64,000 nt of DNA. It comes from an uncultured Clostridia bacterium (GTDB lineage: Bacteria > Bacillota > Clostridia > TANB77 > CAG-508). Below the pieces are notes generated by a model. That model ran no database searches and was not told where the DNA came from. It worked only from the letters and a program-made list of their open reading frames with translations. Within the stretch, counting starts at the first letter, position 1; every line of letters starts with the position of its first letter. Location: contig CAMKSF010000003.1 of the NCBI GenBank assembly GCA_946415375.1, positions 1-64,000 of the forward strand, in the 5' to 3' direction. Shown one piece after another: positions 47,297 to 57,177 of the stretch. The translations under genes were made by a program, and so were the position numbers.

Positions 47297-47534
47297 CAAC
47301 TACAACACTTTTTTAACGCTATCGCTAAAAGTGTTAGTTGTGGCAGGGAAAATTTAATTTTCCCCACACCCCTTTGCCTAAAAAATACTTTCGCATTTTT
47401 TAGGTTTTAGTTAAAATTGCCACAGGCAACTTTAACTAAAAAACAGCCATAAAAGTAGTAACATAATCTACTTTTATAGCTGTTTTCCTATATGCAAATG
47501 TGCATTCCTATATAAGTATGTTTGCATTTGCATA
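47297..47534. repeat. Cluster of six consecutive hairpins upstream of mobV
   Basis: Six inverted repeats in 240 bp: 47297-47340 (CAACTA-AACACTTTT/AAAAGTGTT-AGTTG), 47346-47364 (GGGAAAATT), 47377-47404 (CCTAAAAAAT), 47405-47441 (TTTTAGTTAAA-TTGCC), 47441-47485 (AAACAGC-ATAAAAGTAG) and 47491-47534 (TATGCAAATG). The position suggests an oriT or replication-origin region. Confidence 0.8.
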
Positions 47535-47661
47535 TATTATATCTGCCATACCATAGCGGTATTTTTTCTTTTTATTCGCCTTATTTTCAATTTTAAGACT
47601 TTTTCTGTTGTTGGCTGGGTAAGTTTTATGGTTGAACGGAGTAGATAAAAAATTTCACTAA

Positions 47662-47701
47662 AAAATAACACTAGACTTTTTATAAATCTAATGTTATTTT
47701 T
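47662..47701. terminator. Terminator-like hairpin near the iterons
   Basis: AAAATAACA-TAGA / TCTA-TGTTATTTT stem. Confidence 0.6.
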
Positions 47702-47703
47702 AA

Positions 47704-47736
47704 CTGTGACATTACTATGACACTACTGTGACATTT
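47704..47736 (+). repeat. Three 11-bp iterons
   Basis: CTGTGACATTA, CTATGACACTA, CTGTGACATTT in tandem, one helical turn each. Iteron-like binding sites; no Rep gene seen nearby. Confidence 0.65.
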
Positions 47737-47779
47737 TTTCAATTTTTGAGACACCCTCACAAATTTTTGGTTTACCATA

Positions 47780-49173
47780 CTATTTGTTAATTATATTCCA
47801 ATATCCTTTTTTGTTCGAGCCAACTCTTTCAATAATGCCTTTTTCTTTTAATGTTGCAATTCCTCTTTGTACTGTTTTAGGTGTTGTGTTTATTCTTTTT
47901 GCTATATTTGATTGTATGATTTGCGAATCTTCTAATATAGCATCTAGTATTTTTATTTCAATTTTTGTTAATTTTTCATAATCTTTTATTTGGACATTTT
48001 TATGGACATTTATTTGGACATTTTTTCCTTTCATTTCTCCTAATAAGTCCATATAAATTTTTGATGGATTACATTTTACCATTACCCCACTTGATTGTAT
48101 TTCTATCTCTGGCAATGGAGTATTAGATTTTTCACATTCCATCTTTATCTTTTCAAATCCTCTGCCCCAAGATTCTATAAATCCTGCTTTAAAGAATGTT
48201 TGAGCAATTAGTGGATTGTATGGTTTTGAATAGTGCTTTTCAAATAAGTTTTTTGATGCTAATTCTTCTGGAAATTTACCATCATTCCATACATATATTT
48301 TATCATCATAGATACTTATTTGTATTGGATTGCTTTCTTCGTATTGCTTGTGGTTTATGCTATTAAGTAAAATTTCTCTAAATCCGATCACGAGGGAACA
48401 TATATTCATCTATTCTTTGTACTCCTTCGTAATGAATAAGTGCTTTTAAATATTTTAGATAAATTAAATCTACAGCCTTATCTACCTGCAATATCAAAGC
48501 TCCTTGTACTTCATCTTGATACCTTAAATCTGCATCATTATCTTCAAAAAATCCAATCTTTATATATGAGCCTATAACCCATTTATTTGGTTCTTTTCCA
48601 AATAATAATAATGCTGCTTTATTCAAATATTTTCCATCATATAATCCTAAATTTTTAAGTAAAGTTGCATCATCAATTTCAACATCTTCTAATTTTTAAT
48701 CTACCACTCTTTACGGATTTTTCTCTAAATACTTTAAATGCTTCTTCACTTAAATCATCAAAAGTAGCATTTTTTACTGGCAAATCTTCCCAACGCTTTC
48801 CAACTCTATCTAACATAAATCTATCAAGTTCACTTCCTGTAACCTCGTGATTATTGCTACCACTTCTTAAATAAAATTTTCCTTGATAACTTATAGGCAT
48901 TGGATATTGTTCTATTTTAATAACTATATATAATAAATCATTTTCTTCTTCTATTTTTACTTCTGGAATTATTCCCATTGTATCTTTTATTTTATTTGGT
49001 ACTTCTTTCACAAGTTTTACTGCATTATTTACACCAATAACTTTGCCTTTATCATCTTTTCCAATATAAATAATACCACCATTAGCATTTGCCATACCAC
49101 AAATCCATTTTAAGTATTCATCTTTCCAAACTGATTTAAATTCTATATCTTGATTTTCTAGCATATACATCAT
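47780..49173 (-). pseudogene. AlbA_2/ATP-binding transcription-regulator-like gene with two frameshifts
   Basis: Three frames make one protein: AlbA_2 domain (QDIEFKSVWKDEYLKW, GMANANGGIIYIGKDDKG), a middle GHKL-like part (NKAALLLFGKEPNKW, REILLNSINHKQYEE) and a winged-helix end (KIEIKILDAILEDSQI). Shift 1 near 48698: ATT-AGA-AGA reads on as GAA GAT in the +1 frame. Shift 2 at 48384: GAT-CGG-ATT-TAG, where dropping C gives GGA TTT AGA. Two shifts make decay more likely than programmed expression. Confidence 0.75.
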
Positions 49174-49256
49174 TCCTTTCAGTTCAATTTACTAATAATA
49201 TACCACACATTTGTAAAAATTTCCATAATTCTGTGTAAAGAACTACAAACATTTTT

Positions 49257-49652
49257 TTAGGTGCATATAATTTCGTTTATTATAATTTCTTCAACTCTAT
49301 TTTTGATGTTATTCATGGCTTTAACCCATTCTAATTGATTTTTTGCTTTTAGTTCTTCGTTTACATTTTCTTTTTCAGCAATTTGCTTTACAAGTAAATC
49401 AACTCTTTCTTTGCAAATATCATCAATATCAAGTAAATGACTTGTTAATTCATTTTCAATTAGCATTAACGAATATTCTGCTTTTTTATATTCTTTCAAA
49501 TATCTTGCTCTCATTCTTCCATACTTTCCTACATTTCCTGTTCTTCTTGGTTTAGGTAATGCAATATTTGGAATATAATAACCATTGACTAAATTATATT
49601 CAATTCCTGTTCTTTCATCAATAATAGTTTGTTTCAATTCTTTTTTTTCCAT
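49257..49652 (-). CDS. TnpV-like transposon-encoded protein
   Basis: 131 aa. Matches the TnpV family: ERTGIEYNLVNGYYIPNI, then GNVGKYGRMRARYLKEY and a long helical end. TnpV is carried by Clostridial mobilizable transposons of the Tn4451 type; its role is unclear. Supports a mobile origin of the 43-50 kb region. Confidence 0.85.
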   Translation of the reverse strand: MEKKELKQTIIDERTGIEYNLVNGYYIPNIALPKPRRTGNVGKYGRMRARYLKEYKKAEYSLMLIENELTSHLLDIDDICKERVDLLVKQIAEKENVNEELKAKNQLEWVKAMNNIKNRVEEIIINEIICT

Positions 49653-49737
49653 TCCAAATCATTCCTTTCTTATTTTGGACTAAAAAAATAGAATTATTAT
49701 CTTTTTCAATAACAATTCTATTATAAGTTTATATAAA

Positions 49738-49866
49738 TCATAGGCTAGAACCCACTAAATTACTAAATTTTATATTCTTGTCATAAAATACTCTATTTAC
49801 AATTATAGTAATTACAAGAGCTATAAGTGTTATACCACTTGTTCCTTTTCTTTCTATCTTTTTCAT
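49738..49866 (-). pseudogene. 5' fragment of a prepilin-like gene
   Basis: MKKIERKGTSGITLIALVI then TIIV, the prepilin leader, after a good RBS (AAAAGGAG); the sequence then leaves the family (NRVFYDKNIK) and stops. The gene is cut in the membrane helix. Same strand as the 5'-less copy C at 42071-43088, so the ~6.7 kb between may be an insertion. Confidence 0.7.
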
Positions 49867-50034
49867 CTTACGTTCTCCTTTTATATTTTATAAACATATT
49901 TTATATTAAAATTCTATATTTCGCAATATTATTCTAATATTTTTATTTTTCTTCGACAATCTTCTACAAACTTTGCAATAATACCGTGATATAATGTCTT
50001 TTGCCCTCACTTTAAAGGAAGGGGGTGATTATAT

Positions 50035-50133
50035 ATGAGTACATCAGATTTAATTTGGAATTTAGTTACTATGCTTATAGACAGAATTGAGAATTCCAAA
50101 AACGAAGAGAAAACAAAAGATAATGACAATTAA
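50035..50133 (+). CDS. 32-aa peptide
   Basis: MSTSDLIWNLVTMLIDRIEN and a charged tail. Preceded by GGAAGGGGGTG and followed by a strong terminator; a TATAAT lies upstream. Function unknown. An amphipathic helix with a charged tail could suit a membrane-active or signalling peptide. Confidence 0.6.
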   Translation: MSTSDLIWNLVTMLIDRIENSKNEEKTKDNDN

Positions 50134-50156
50134 TGTAAGCAATTACATAATTGTAA

Positions 50157-50190
50157 AAATAGTAGGGTCTCACCACCCTACTATTTTTTT
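50157..50190 (+). terminator. Terminator of the 32-aa ORF
   Basis: AAATAGTAGGGT / ACCCTACTATTT hairpin with T7. Confidence 0.88.
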
Positions 50191-50421
50191 GTACATCAGA
50201 TTTATTGTATAATTTAAACGTTAATGTCTAAACTATATTTTTAATATATCATATTTTTTATAAAACGTCAAGGCACAATTGGTAAAATTTTCTATTTTAC
50301 AATAAATAAGTTCTTTAAACTTATTTATTACAAAAAACACATGTGCAGAAAATTTCTATGAAATTTTCGCACGCGAACAAATACGAGTCATATCAGTAAT
50401 CTATAAGTTAAAGTATATTAA

Positions 50422-53400
50422 TCATGCCTCTTTTGTTCTTACTTCAACATCAAACATGACTTTTTCTCCATTTATTGAAACTTCTTCAGCTGTTTTTCTA
50501 TCTTCGTTATACTCAACTTTATCTGCTAATGTATCATGTTTTATTGTATCTTCAAATTTCTTAACAATTGTTTCAACAGCTTTATTATTTGAAACATATA
50601 GATTAATTCTATCTAATACTTCAAATCCTCTATCTTTTCTCATATTTTGAACTTTTGACAAAACTTCTCTTAGCATTCCTTCTTCTTTTAACTCTGGAGT
50701 AATATGAGTATCTAAAACGACACCAATTTCTCCTTCTCCTGCAAATGCAAATCCATCTTTTCCTTGCATCGTAACTAAAAGATTTTCAGAAGATAATTCT
50801 ATTTGAGTATCCTCTATTTCTATATATTCAGAACCACCATTTTGTACTTTTAATGCTAAATCCATTTGATTAAATTCCGAAATCTTCTTTCTAATCTCAG
50901 GAATTAGTTTTCCAAACTCTCTTCCTAATACAGGTAAATTAGGTTTTATTTCAAAACTAACATAATCCTTCATATCTGCACCCAAAACAACCTTTTTAAC
51001 ATTTAGCTCTTCTTTTACTACATCACTATAATACTCAGGTAAATTTTTAGCAGAAATTAGCATTTCTGAAAGTGGTTGTCTATTCTTAATATTTACAGAA
51101 TTTCTAGCACTTCTTCCTAGTTTTACAATCTTGTATGCTAAATCCATTTCTTCCTCTAATTTTCTATCTATTGCTTTTTCATTAACTTCTGGCCATGTAC
51201 ATAAATGAACGCTTTCAGGAGCAGATTTATCTAGTCCAACTACTATATTTTGATATATCTCATCTGTCATAAATGGTACAAATGGTGCTGAAATCTTTAT
51301 TAGCTTTGTAAGTACTTCATAAAGTGTTACATAAGCTCCTATCTTATCATCATTTAATTCTGAGCCCCAGAATCTATCTCTATTTCTTCTTACATACCAG
51401 TTTGAAAGTTCATCAACAAATTCACCAAGTTCTATCGCAGCATTTGTTACATCATATTTTTCAAGTTTTTCATCTACATCTTTTATTAAAGTATTTAACT
51501 TTGAAATAATCCATCTATCCATTATATTCTTTGATTTAAAATCAGCATATTTTAATGGATTAAAATTATCTATTTCTGCATAAAGAACAAAGAATGAATA
51601 TACATTCCAAAGTGTTGCTAAAAATCCTCTTTGTGTTTCTTGTACATTTTCAAGAGAAAGTCTTGTTGGAAGCCATGGAGCTGAACATGTATAGAAATGC
51701 CATCTTGTTGCATCTGCGCCAACTGTGTCTAAAAGAAGCATTGGGTCAACTCCGTTTTTCTTTGATTTAGACATTTTTTGTCCTTTTCCATCTAATACAT
51801 GACCTAAAACTATACAGTTTTCAAATGGTGTTTTTCCAAATAAAGATGTACCAAGTGCAGTTAAAGTATAGAACCATCCTCTTGTTTGGTCAATTGCTTC
51901 TGAAATAAAGTTTGCAGGAAATTCTTTTTCAAACAAATCTTTATTTTCAAAAGGATAATGTAATTGTGCATAAGGCATTGAACCAGAATCAAACCAACAA
52001 TCAATAACTTCTTTAAATCTTTCCATCTTTTTTCCACATTCTGGGCACTTTAAGTGGACATTATCTATATATGGTTTGTGTAATTCAATATCTTTTGGAC
52101 AGTCAACTGATTTTTCTTTTAATTCTTCAATCGAGCCTATACATTCTGTATGACCACATTCACATTTCCATACCGGAAGTGGTGTTCCCCAATATCTGTC
52201 TCTTGAAATTCCCCAATCTATAACATTCTCTAAGAATTTTCCAAATCTTCCTGTTCTGATTGTATCTGGATACCAATTAACTTTATTGTTATTAGCTACT
52301 AACTCATCTCTTAAGCTAGACATTCTAACAAACCAACTCTCTTTTGGATAATATAGAAGTGGTGTATCACATCTCCAGCAGTGTGGATATGAGTGCAAAT
52401 GTTTTTCTTTACTAAATAATTTGTTTTCTTCAGCAAGCCATTTACATATATCTTCATTACAATCTCTTACGAATCTCCCAGCCCATGGCTCTACTTCAGG
52501 AACAAATTTTCCTGATTTATCGACTAGGTTTATAAAAGTAATTCCATTTTGTTTTGAAACTAAACTATCATCTTCCCCATAAGCTGGTGCAATATGAACA
52601 ATTCCAGTTCCATCTTCAAGATTAACATAGTCTCCATGTATTACAACATAAGCCTTTCCTTCAACTTCTCCAAATGGCATTAATCTTTCATATTTTAGTC
52701 CTAATAATTCTTCACCTTTAAATTCTTTTTCAACTTCATATGGTGTTTCTTTTAGAACTGTTTCTAATAAGTCCTTTGCTAAAATATACTTTTCAAATTT
52801 TGGTTCTTCGTCTGTTCCAATATTTGCTTTAACTAATGCATAAGTATATGTTTTATTAACACATAAAGCTAAATTTGAAGGTAATGTCCATGGAGTTGTC
52901 GTCCAAGCTAAAATGTATGTATCTTTATCAAACCCTTGTCCATCTTCTAATTTGAATTTTGCAATACATGTTAAATCTTTTACATCTTTATATCCTTGTG
53001 CAACCTCGTGTGAAGAAAGAGCTGTACCACATCTTGGACAATAAGGCATAACCTTGTGACCTTCATATAATAAATCCTTATTCCATAATTCTTTTAAAGC
53101 CCACCAAACAGATTCAATGTATTCATTGTGATATGTAACATATGGATTTTCCATGTCTACCCAAAATCCAACCTTATCTGTCATTTTTTCCCATTCACCA
53201 ACATATTGGAAAACACTCTCTTTACATTGTTTTACAAATTTTTCTACTCCATATTCCTCTATTTGTTCTTTTCCTGAAATTCCAAGTTTCTTTTCTATTT
53301 CAAGTTCTACTGGAAGTCCATGTGTATCCCATCCGGCCTTTCTTGGTACATAATATCCCTTCATTACTTTATATCTAGGAATTATATCTTTCATTACTCT

Positions 53401-53586
53401 TGTTTCAATATGTCCAACATGTGGCATTCCATTTGCTGTTGGTGGTCCATCATAAAAAACAAAATATCTTTTTCCTTTATTCATATCAAAATTTTTCTTA
53501 ATAATATTATTCTTTACCCATCTTTCGTGTACATTTTGCTCCATTTTTGCAAAACTATTTTCTGGTAATTCTACTTTTTTATACAT
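50422..53586 (-). CDS. ileS: Isoleucyl-tRNA synthetase
   Basis: 1054 aa. Class I synthetase: HIGH box in [18 protein letters not shown] loop, WDTHGLPVE, editing domain in the middle, CxxC pairs ([13 protein letters not shown]), and an anticodon domain. Length and the [18 protein letters not shown] context fit the type 2 (eukaryote-like) IleS, which is often mupirocin-tolerant; this is inference. Behind a T-box leader and the DUF1653 gene. Confidence 0.95.
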   Translation of the reverse strand: MYKKVELPENSFAKMEQNVHERWVKNNIIKKNFDMNKGKRYFVFYDGPPTANGMPHVGHIETRVMKDIIPRYKVMKGYYVPRKAGWDTHGLPVELEIEKKLGISGKEQIEEYGVEKFVKQCKESVFQYVGEWEKMTDKVGFWVDMENPYVTYHNEYIESVWWALKELWNKDLLYEGHKVMPYCPRCGTALSSHEVAQGYKDVKDLTCIAKFKLEDGQGFDKDTYILAWTTTPWTLPSNLALCVNKTYTYALVKANIGTDEEPKFEKYILAKDLLETVLKETPYEVEKEFKGEELLGLKYERLMPFGEVEGKAYVVIHGDYVNLEDGTGIVHIAPAYGEDDSLVSKQNGITFINLVDKSGKFVPEVEPWAGRFVRDCNEDICKWLAEENKLFSKEKHLHSYPHCWRCDTPLLYYPKESWFVRMSSLRDELVANNNKVNWYPDTIRTGRFGKFLENVIDWGISRDRYWGTPLPVWKCECGHTECIGSIEELKEKSVDCPKDIELHKPYIDNVHLKCPECGKKMERFKEVIDCWFDSGSMPYAQLHYPFENKDLFEKEFPANFISEAIDQTRGWFYTLTALGTSLFGKTPFENCIVLGHVLDGKGQKMSKSKKNGVDPMLLLDTVGADATRWHFYTCSAPWLPTRLSLENVQETQRGFLATLWNVYSFFVLYAEIDNFNPLKYADFKSKNIMDRWIISKLNTLIKDVDEKLEKYDVTNAAIELGEFVDELSNWYVRRNRDRFWGSELNDDKIGAYVTLYEVLTKLIKISAPFVPFMTDEIYQNIVVGLDKSAPESVHLCTWPEVNEKAIDRKLEEEMDLAYKIVKLGRSARNSVNIKNRQPLSEMLISAKNLPEYYSDVVKEELNVKKVVLGADMKDYVSFEIKPNLPVLGREFGKLIPEIRKKISEFNQMDLALKVQNGGSEYIEIEDTQIELSSENLLVTMQGKDGFAFAGEGEIGVVLDTHITPELKEEGMLREVLSKVQNMRKDRGFEVLDRINLYVSNNKAVETIVKKFEDTIKHDTLADKVEYNEDRKTAEEVSINGEKVMFDVEVRTKEA

Positions 53587-53600
53587 ATTTATTCCTCCTC

Positions 53601-53846
53601 TTATCTTTTACTCTCAATATTTTGTAATTCAAACTTGTACTTTTGCATTACATTCGGATATTTTTCATGGTCAACCTCTCCTAGAAAGTTGTCTTTAGGT
53701 CTAGCATATACATGTGTTCCATTTCCATATAAACCTCGATAAATAACCATTTCTTCTCCTGTTTCACTGTGTATCGCAACGCCTTCAACAGTATATAAAT
53801 CTCCTTTAAAATGTTTGTAAATACCATGAACTTTTAATTCGTTCAT
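53601..53846 (-). CDS. DUF1653 small protein
   Basis: 81 aa. Typical [32 protein letters not shown] and [13 protein letters not shown] of DUF1653 proteins. Function unknown. Leads the T-box-controlled ileS operon, 14 bp before ileS. Confidence 0.88.
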   Translation of the reverse strand: MNELKVHGIYKHFKGDLYTVEGVAIHSETGEEMVIYRGLYGNGTHVYARPKDNFLGEVDHEKYPNVMQKYKFELQNIESKR

Positions 53847-53866
53847 TCTATCTCCTCCTTTTAAAA

Positions 53867-53897
53867 AGTTGGAAAAGAGAACCGTCCCCTTTTCTCA
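53867..53897. repeat. Interspersed palindromic repeat, copy 1
   Basis: GTTGGAAAAGAGAACCGTCC then CCTTTTCTC. Shares the GGACGG/CCGTCC core and flanking AAAAG/CTTTT with the copy at 61416. Confidence 0.6.
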
Positions 53898-53901
53898 AAG
53901 C

Positions 53902-54125
53902 AAAAAAACAAGCCATTCCTGTATTTAGGACGAAATGACTTGTTCCGCGGTACCACCTAAGTTAGTAACCTTTATTAAAAAAGCTTTTCACTTTACTTGT
54001 TACTCTCTTTAATATCTTTAACGCAGATATACGGCAAAATCTAATATACTGAATGTTTTTCAATTTTGCGACTATTAAGGTGATAAAAAATAATTTTTAC
54101 TTACTCTGCTCTCAGCTTTTGCAAA
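53902..54125 (-). promoter_or_regulatory. T-box riboswitch of the ileS operon
   Basis: Minus strand carries the conserved T-box GGTGGTACCGCGGAAC (53945-53957) followed by a terminator hairpin (AACAAGTCATTTCG ... AGGAATGGCTTGTT, T-run). Uncharged tRNA-Ile would stabilise the antiterminator and turn on DUF1653-ileS. I could not fix the specifier codon; Ile is inferred from the gene. Confidence 0.85.
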
Positions 54126-54257
54126 GTTCTCTGTTAGATATTATATTATTTTTCGAGTCCTTAATTTTGTTTTTTAATATTATGTTATTTATATTATCAT
54201 ATTTTTTTTGTTTTTTCAAGTATTTTTTGAAATAAAAATAGGATTTAAAACGGAGTC

Positions 54258-54289
54258 AGCCACCTTGACACATTTGTATCAAGATGGCT
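54258..54289 (-). terminator. Terminator after the 54294 gene
   Basis: AGCCACCTTGA / TCAAGATGGCT hairpin. Confidence 0.7.
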
Positions 54290-54293
54290 TCTA

Positions 54294-54500
54294 CTAGATG
54301 ATAAACATATCTGCAATCACAATGCAGATAAGTATGACCCATACTAAGTTTAACTTAGTTTCTCTTTTGCGGTCATTTACCTCATCTGCCGCCTCACAAT
54401 TGGGCACATTTTCAAGTTCTTTTTCATAGAACTTGTTTATGAGCCAATTGAAGAAAAAAACAACTGCTGCAACGAAAAATGATAAAACTACGTACTTCAT
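54294..54500 (-). CDS. Small membrane protein (pair member 1)
   Basis: 68 aa. Start at 54500 after CCAAGGAGG. N-terminal helix, charged loop (FYEKELENVPNCEAADE), C-terminal helix. Similar layout and motif (EAADE/EAAHE) to the next gene. GC-richer than native genes, with own terminator; probably acquired. Confidence 0.65.
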   Translation of the reverse strand: MKYVVLSFFVAAVVFFFNWLINKFYEKELENVPNCEAADEVNDRKRETKLNLVWVILICIVIADMFII

Positions 54501-54618
54501 AATGCCTCCTTGGTGCTTAACACCTTCTAAGCAAACAACTTGTTTCACTTTTTATATTATACCACTTTTTCAGTTTTATGTCAATCTATAAATCTATTTT
54601 TACTTCAATATATACAAA

Positions 54619-54650
54619 ATAAACCACGACTTAATATGTCGTGGTTGTTT
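54619..54650 (-). terminator. Terminator after the 54652 gene
   Basis: AACCACGAC / GTCGTGGTT hairpin. Confidence 0.8.
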
Positions 54651-54651
54651 T

Positions 54652-54918
54652 TTACAAAGGTCTCCCAAGAAAAACCATAATGGTTCCAACAAGCATCAAA
54701 AGAAGCGCTGCTTCTTCTTTAATGTTTTTAATCCAAACCCCAAAAATAAAAATATTTAATCCCCAAAAAAACATCCTGTTTCTTTTTCGAGATTTAGACA
54801 TTTCATGTGCTGCTTCAAAATTCGAAGCTTTTTTAGGATCTAAATTTCTCCGTTCATAGATTAAATACAAAAAATTAGCAATAATCAATAAAATAGTCCA
54901 AACTAGTAAGTCCGTCAT
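54652..54918 (-). CDS. Small membrane protein (pair member 2)
   Basis: 88 aa. Start at 54918 after CCAAGGAGG. One N-terminal helix, charged Arg/Lys stretch (EMSKSRKRNRMFFW), one or two C-terminal helices. Contains one in-frame CGG (54850-54852) read as Arg. Paralogous in layout to the gene at 54294; not recognised. Confidence 0.65.
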   Translation of the reverse strand: MTDLLVWTILLIIANFLYLIYERRNLDPKKASNFEAAHEMSKSRKRNRMFFWGLNIFIFGVWIKNIKEEAALLLMLVGTIMVFLGRPL

Positions 54919-55097
54919 ATCTCCTCCTTGGCACACTTTGTTTTCAAATAAAAGTTATCTATTATATATTACTATTTTTTGTGTATTCTGTCAATCTTTG
55001 TTTTTATTTAAAAATCTACTTAGTAGATAAACTTAACACTTTCAGTTTAATAATTGCAATTCTAATAGTAATTTTACTATATAAACTCTATAAAAAA

Positions 55098-56057
55098 TCA
55101 ATTATTCACTGGATGTTTATAAAGTGGTGTATCTTCATCAATTGCCTTAAATTTATATCCGTTCTTTTTTGCATATTTAATAATTTTAGTTAATGCATTT
55201 AAGGTTTTTGTATTACCTGCGAAATCATGACAAAGTACCATATTCCCTCTATTCTTACTTAGATTTCTTGTAACATTTCTATATACATCATTTGAAGTTT
55301 TTGCTCCTCCAGCATCTCCTGAAGAAACATTCCAATCATAGTATCTAAATCCTCTTCCAAGCATTTCTCCAACAAGTTTACTCATTATTCCTTTAGAATA
55401 ATGTCTACTTACTGTATTTGAACTTCCACCAGGAAATCTCATATATTTTGTCTTTACTCCTGTAAGTTTTTCAATTTTCTCTTGCAAAGAATATACATTA
55501 TTTAAAAATGCTTTTTTTGATTTATATATTTTAGAATATTCATGTGAATATCCATGAACTCCAATAGTATGTCCTTCTTTTACAATTCTTTTTATTAACT
55601 TTTCATTTGATTTGCTATAATTTAAAACAAAAAATGTAGCTTTTACTTTTTCTTTTTTTAATATATCTAATACCTTTGGAGTGATATTAGCACTTGGTCC
55701 GTCATCAAATGTCAAATATATTACTCCCTTTGTTTTTTTACTTTCTCCTGGTAAGTTTTTAACTTTAATAGAGCATTTTAATTTTTGTTTACCAACTTTT
55801 GCAGTTATTTCTGTCGTTCCTTTTTTCTTAGCTTTTACTCTACCTTTAGAGCTCACTGTTGCAACTTTTTTATTAGAACTTGTCCATGTAATTTTCTTAT
55901 TTGTTCCGGTTATTTTTAAATTAAACTCTGCTCCTACATAAAGAGTTTTCTTTGTTTTGCTAATTTCTATATCCGCTGCATTTGATTTTGTTTGCATAAT
56001 AGCACTCATGCAAATTGCTACTAAAAATATAACTATAATTTTTACTACTTTATTCAT
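55098..56057 (-). CDS. Secreted polysaccharide deacetylase with Ig-like domain
   Basis: 319 aa. Signal peptide, a BIG2-like Ig module (~28-105, TLYVGAEFNLKITGTNKKIT), then a NodB domain (~112-310): YLTFDDGPSANITPK with the catalytic Asp pair, HTIGVHGYSHEY with the metal His residues, RFPGGSSN. Probably removes acetyl groups from peptidoglycan or another glycan, as in lysozyme resistance. ~70% similar by eye to the next gene. Confidence 0.9.
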   Translation of the reverse strand: MNKVVKIIVIFLVAICMSAIMQTKSNAADIEISKTKKTLYVGAEFNLKITGTNKKITWTSSNKKVATVSSKGRVKAKKKGTTEITAKVGKQKLKCSIKVKNLPGESKKTKGVIYLTFDDGPSANITPKVLDILKKEKVKATFFVLNYSKSNEKLIKRIVKEGHTIGVHGYSHEYSKIYKSKKAFLNNVYSLQEKIEKLTGVKTKYMRFPGGSSNTVSRHYSKGIMSKLVGEMLGRGFRYYDWNVSSGDAGGAKTSNDVYRNVTRNLSKNRGNMVLCHDFAGNTKTLNALTKIIKYAKKNGYKFKAIDEDTPLYKHPVNN

Positions 56058-56109
56058 TATTTTATTACCCCTTTTATTTCATTTGTATTTTTTCATTACT
56101 ATTTAATAA

Positions 56110-57171
56110 TTAATTATTAACATGTTGTGCATACATTGGCGTATTATCATCTATTCTAGCAAATGTATATCCTTCTTTTTTTGCATATTTTATAATATCT
56201 GGTAAAGCCTCTAATGTTTTTTGATGAATATCGTGGCATAGGACTAAGTTTCCTCTTTTTTTGCTTAAGTTCTTTGTTACATTCTTGTATACTGCTTTTG
56301 CGTTTTTAGCTCCTCCTGCATCCCCTGATGATATATTCCAGTCATAATATCTAAATCCTTTTGATAGTACTTCTTTTGTAAGCTCCGTCATTATTCCTTT
56401 ACAATAATGTCTGCTAACTGTATTTGAGCTTCCTCCTGGGAATCTTATGTACATTGACTTTACCCCTGTTGATTTGTATATCTTATCTTGTAAAGAATAT
56501 ACATTGTTCATAAATGTTTCTTTTGATTTATATATCTTTGAGTACTCATGAGAATAACCATGTATTCCTATTGTGTGTCCTTCTGCTACAATTCTTTTTA
56601 TTAAATGCTCATTTGCACTGCTGTAATTTAATACAAAAAATGTCGCTTTAACATTTTCCTTCTTTAATATATCTAAAACTTTTGGTGTAATAGTTGAACT
56701 TGGTCCATCATCAAATGTTAGCCAAATAACTCCATTATTTGATTTTTTATCATCAACTTTTGTATTGGTTGTAGTTTTTTGATTAGTCGTTTGATTACTA
56801 TTAGCCACTATATTTTCTGATGTATTATTTTGCTCTGTTGTATTTGCATTTGTTTCATTCCCATTAGCAGTATTTTCTGGTAATGTATTTTGACTCACTG
56901 TATTTTCGACTACAACATTATTTGCAACTATATTTTCAGTTACAGTGTTTTCAGTTTTGTTAGACACCGCTTCATTCGTGTTTATTTCATCAGCGCTTTT
57001 TATCTTCCAAACATTTTCTGTACTTGTTTTGGATTCACTTACATTATATTCAGCAGCTTGCTTTTGGTTTGTTAACACTCTAGTTAATAGAACAATTATT
57101 AATATCAATATTATTGCAGAAATTACTGTAATTATTACTTTTGAAACATTAATTTTTCTCTCTTCTTCCAT
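56110..57171 (-). CDS. Membrane-anchored polysaccharide deacetylase
   Basis: 353 aa. N-terminal membrane helix, a ~90-residue Asn/Thr/Glu-rich linker, then a NodB domain (~148-345) with WLTFDDGPSSTITPK, HTIGIHGYSHEY and RFPGGSSN. Same catalytic residues as its neighbour; a tandem duplication with different N-terminal anchors. Confidence 0.9.
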   Translation of the reverse strand: MEEERKINVSKVIITVISAIILILIIVLLTRVLTNQKQAAEYNVSESKTSTENVWKIKSADEINTNEAVSNKTENTVTENIVANNVVVENTVSQNTLPENTANGNETNANTTEQNNTSENIVANSNQTTNQKTTTNTKVDDKKSNNGVIWLTFDDGPSSTITPKVLDILKKENVKATFFVLNYSSANEHLIKRIVAEGHTIGIHGYSHEYSKIYKSKETFMNNVYSLQDKIYKSTGVKSMYIRFPGGSSNTVSRHYCKGIMTELTKEVLSKGFRYYDWNISSGDAGGAKNAKAVYKNVTKNLSKKRGNLVLCHDIHQKTLEALPDIIKYAKKEGYTFARIDDNTPMYAQHVNN

Positions 57172-57177
57172 TTTTAA

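Noticed and set aside
47297-47534. Repeat cluster considered as a CRISPR array
   Set aside because: The repeats are different inverted repeats, not identical direct repeats with spacers, and no cas genes are near.
42000-50400. DGR reverse transcriptase or template repeat
   Set aside because: No RT motifs in any frame and no second copy of the YWLASR-coding stretch with A-rich codons were found in this window.
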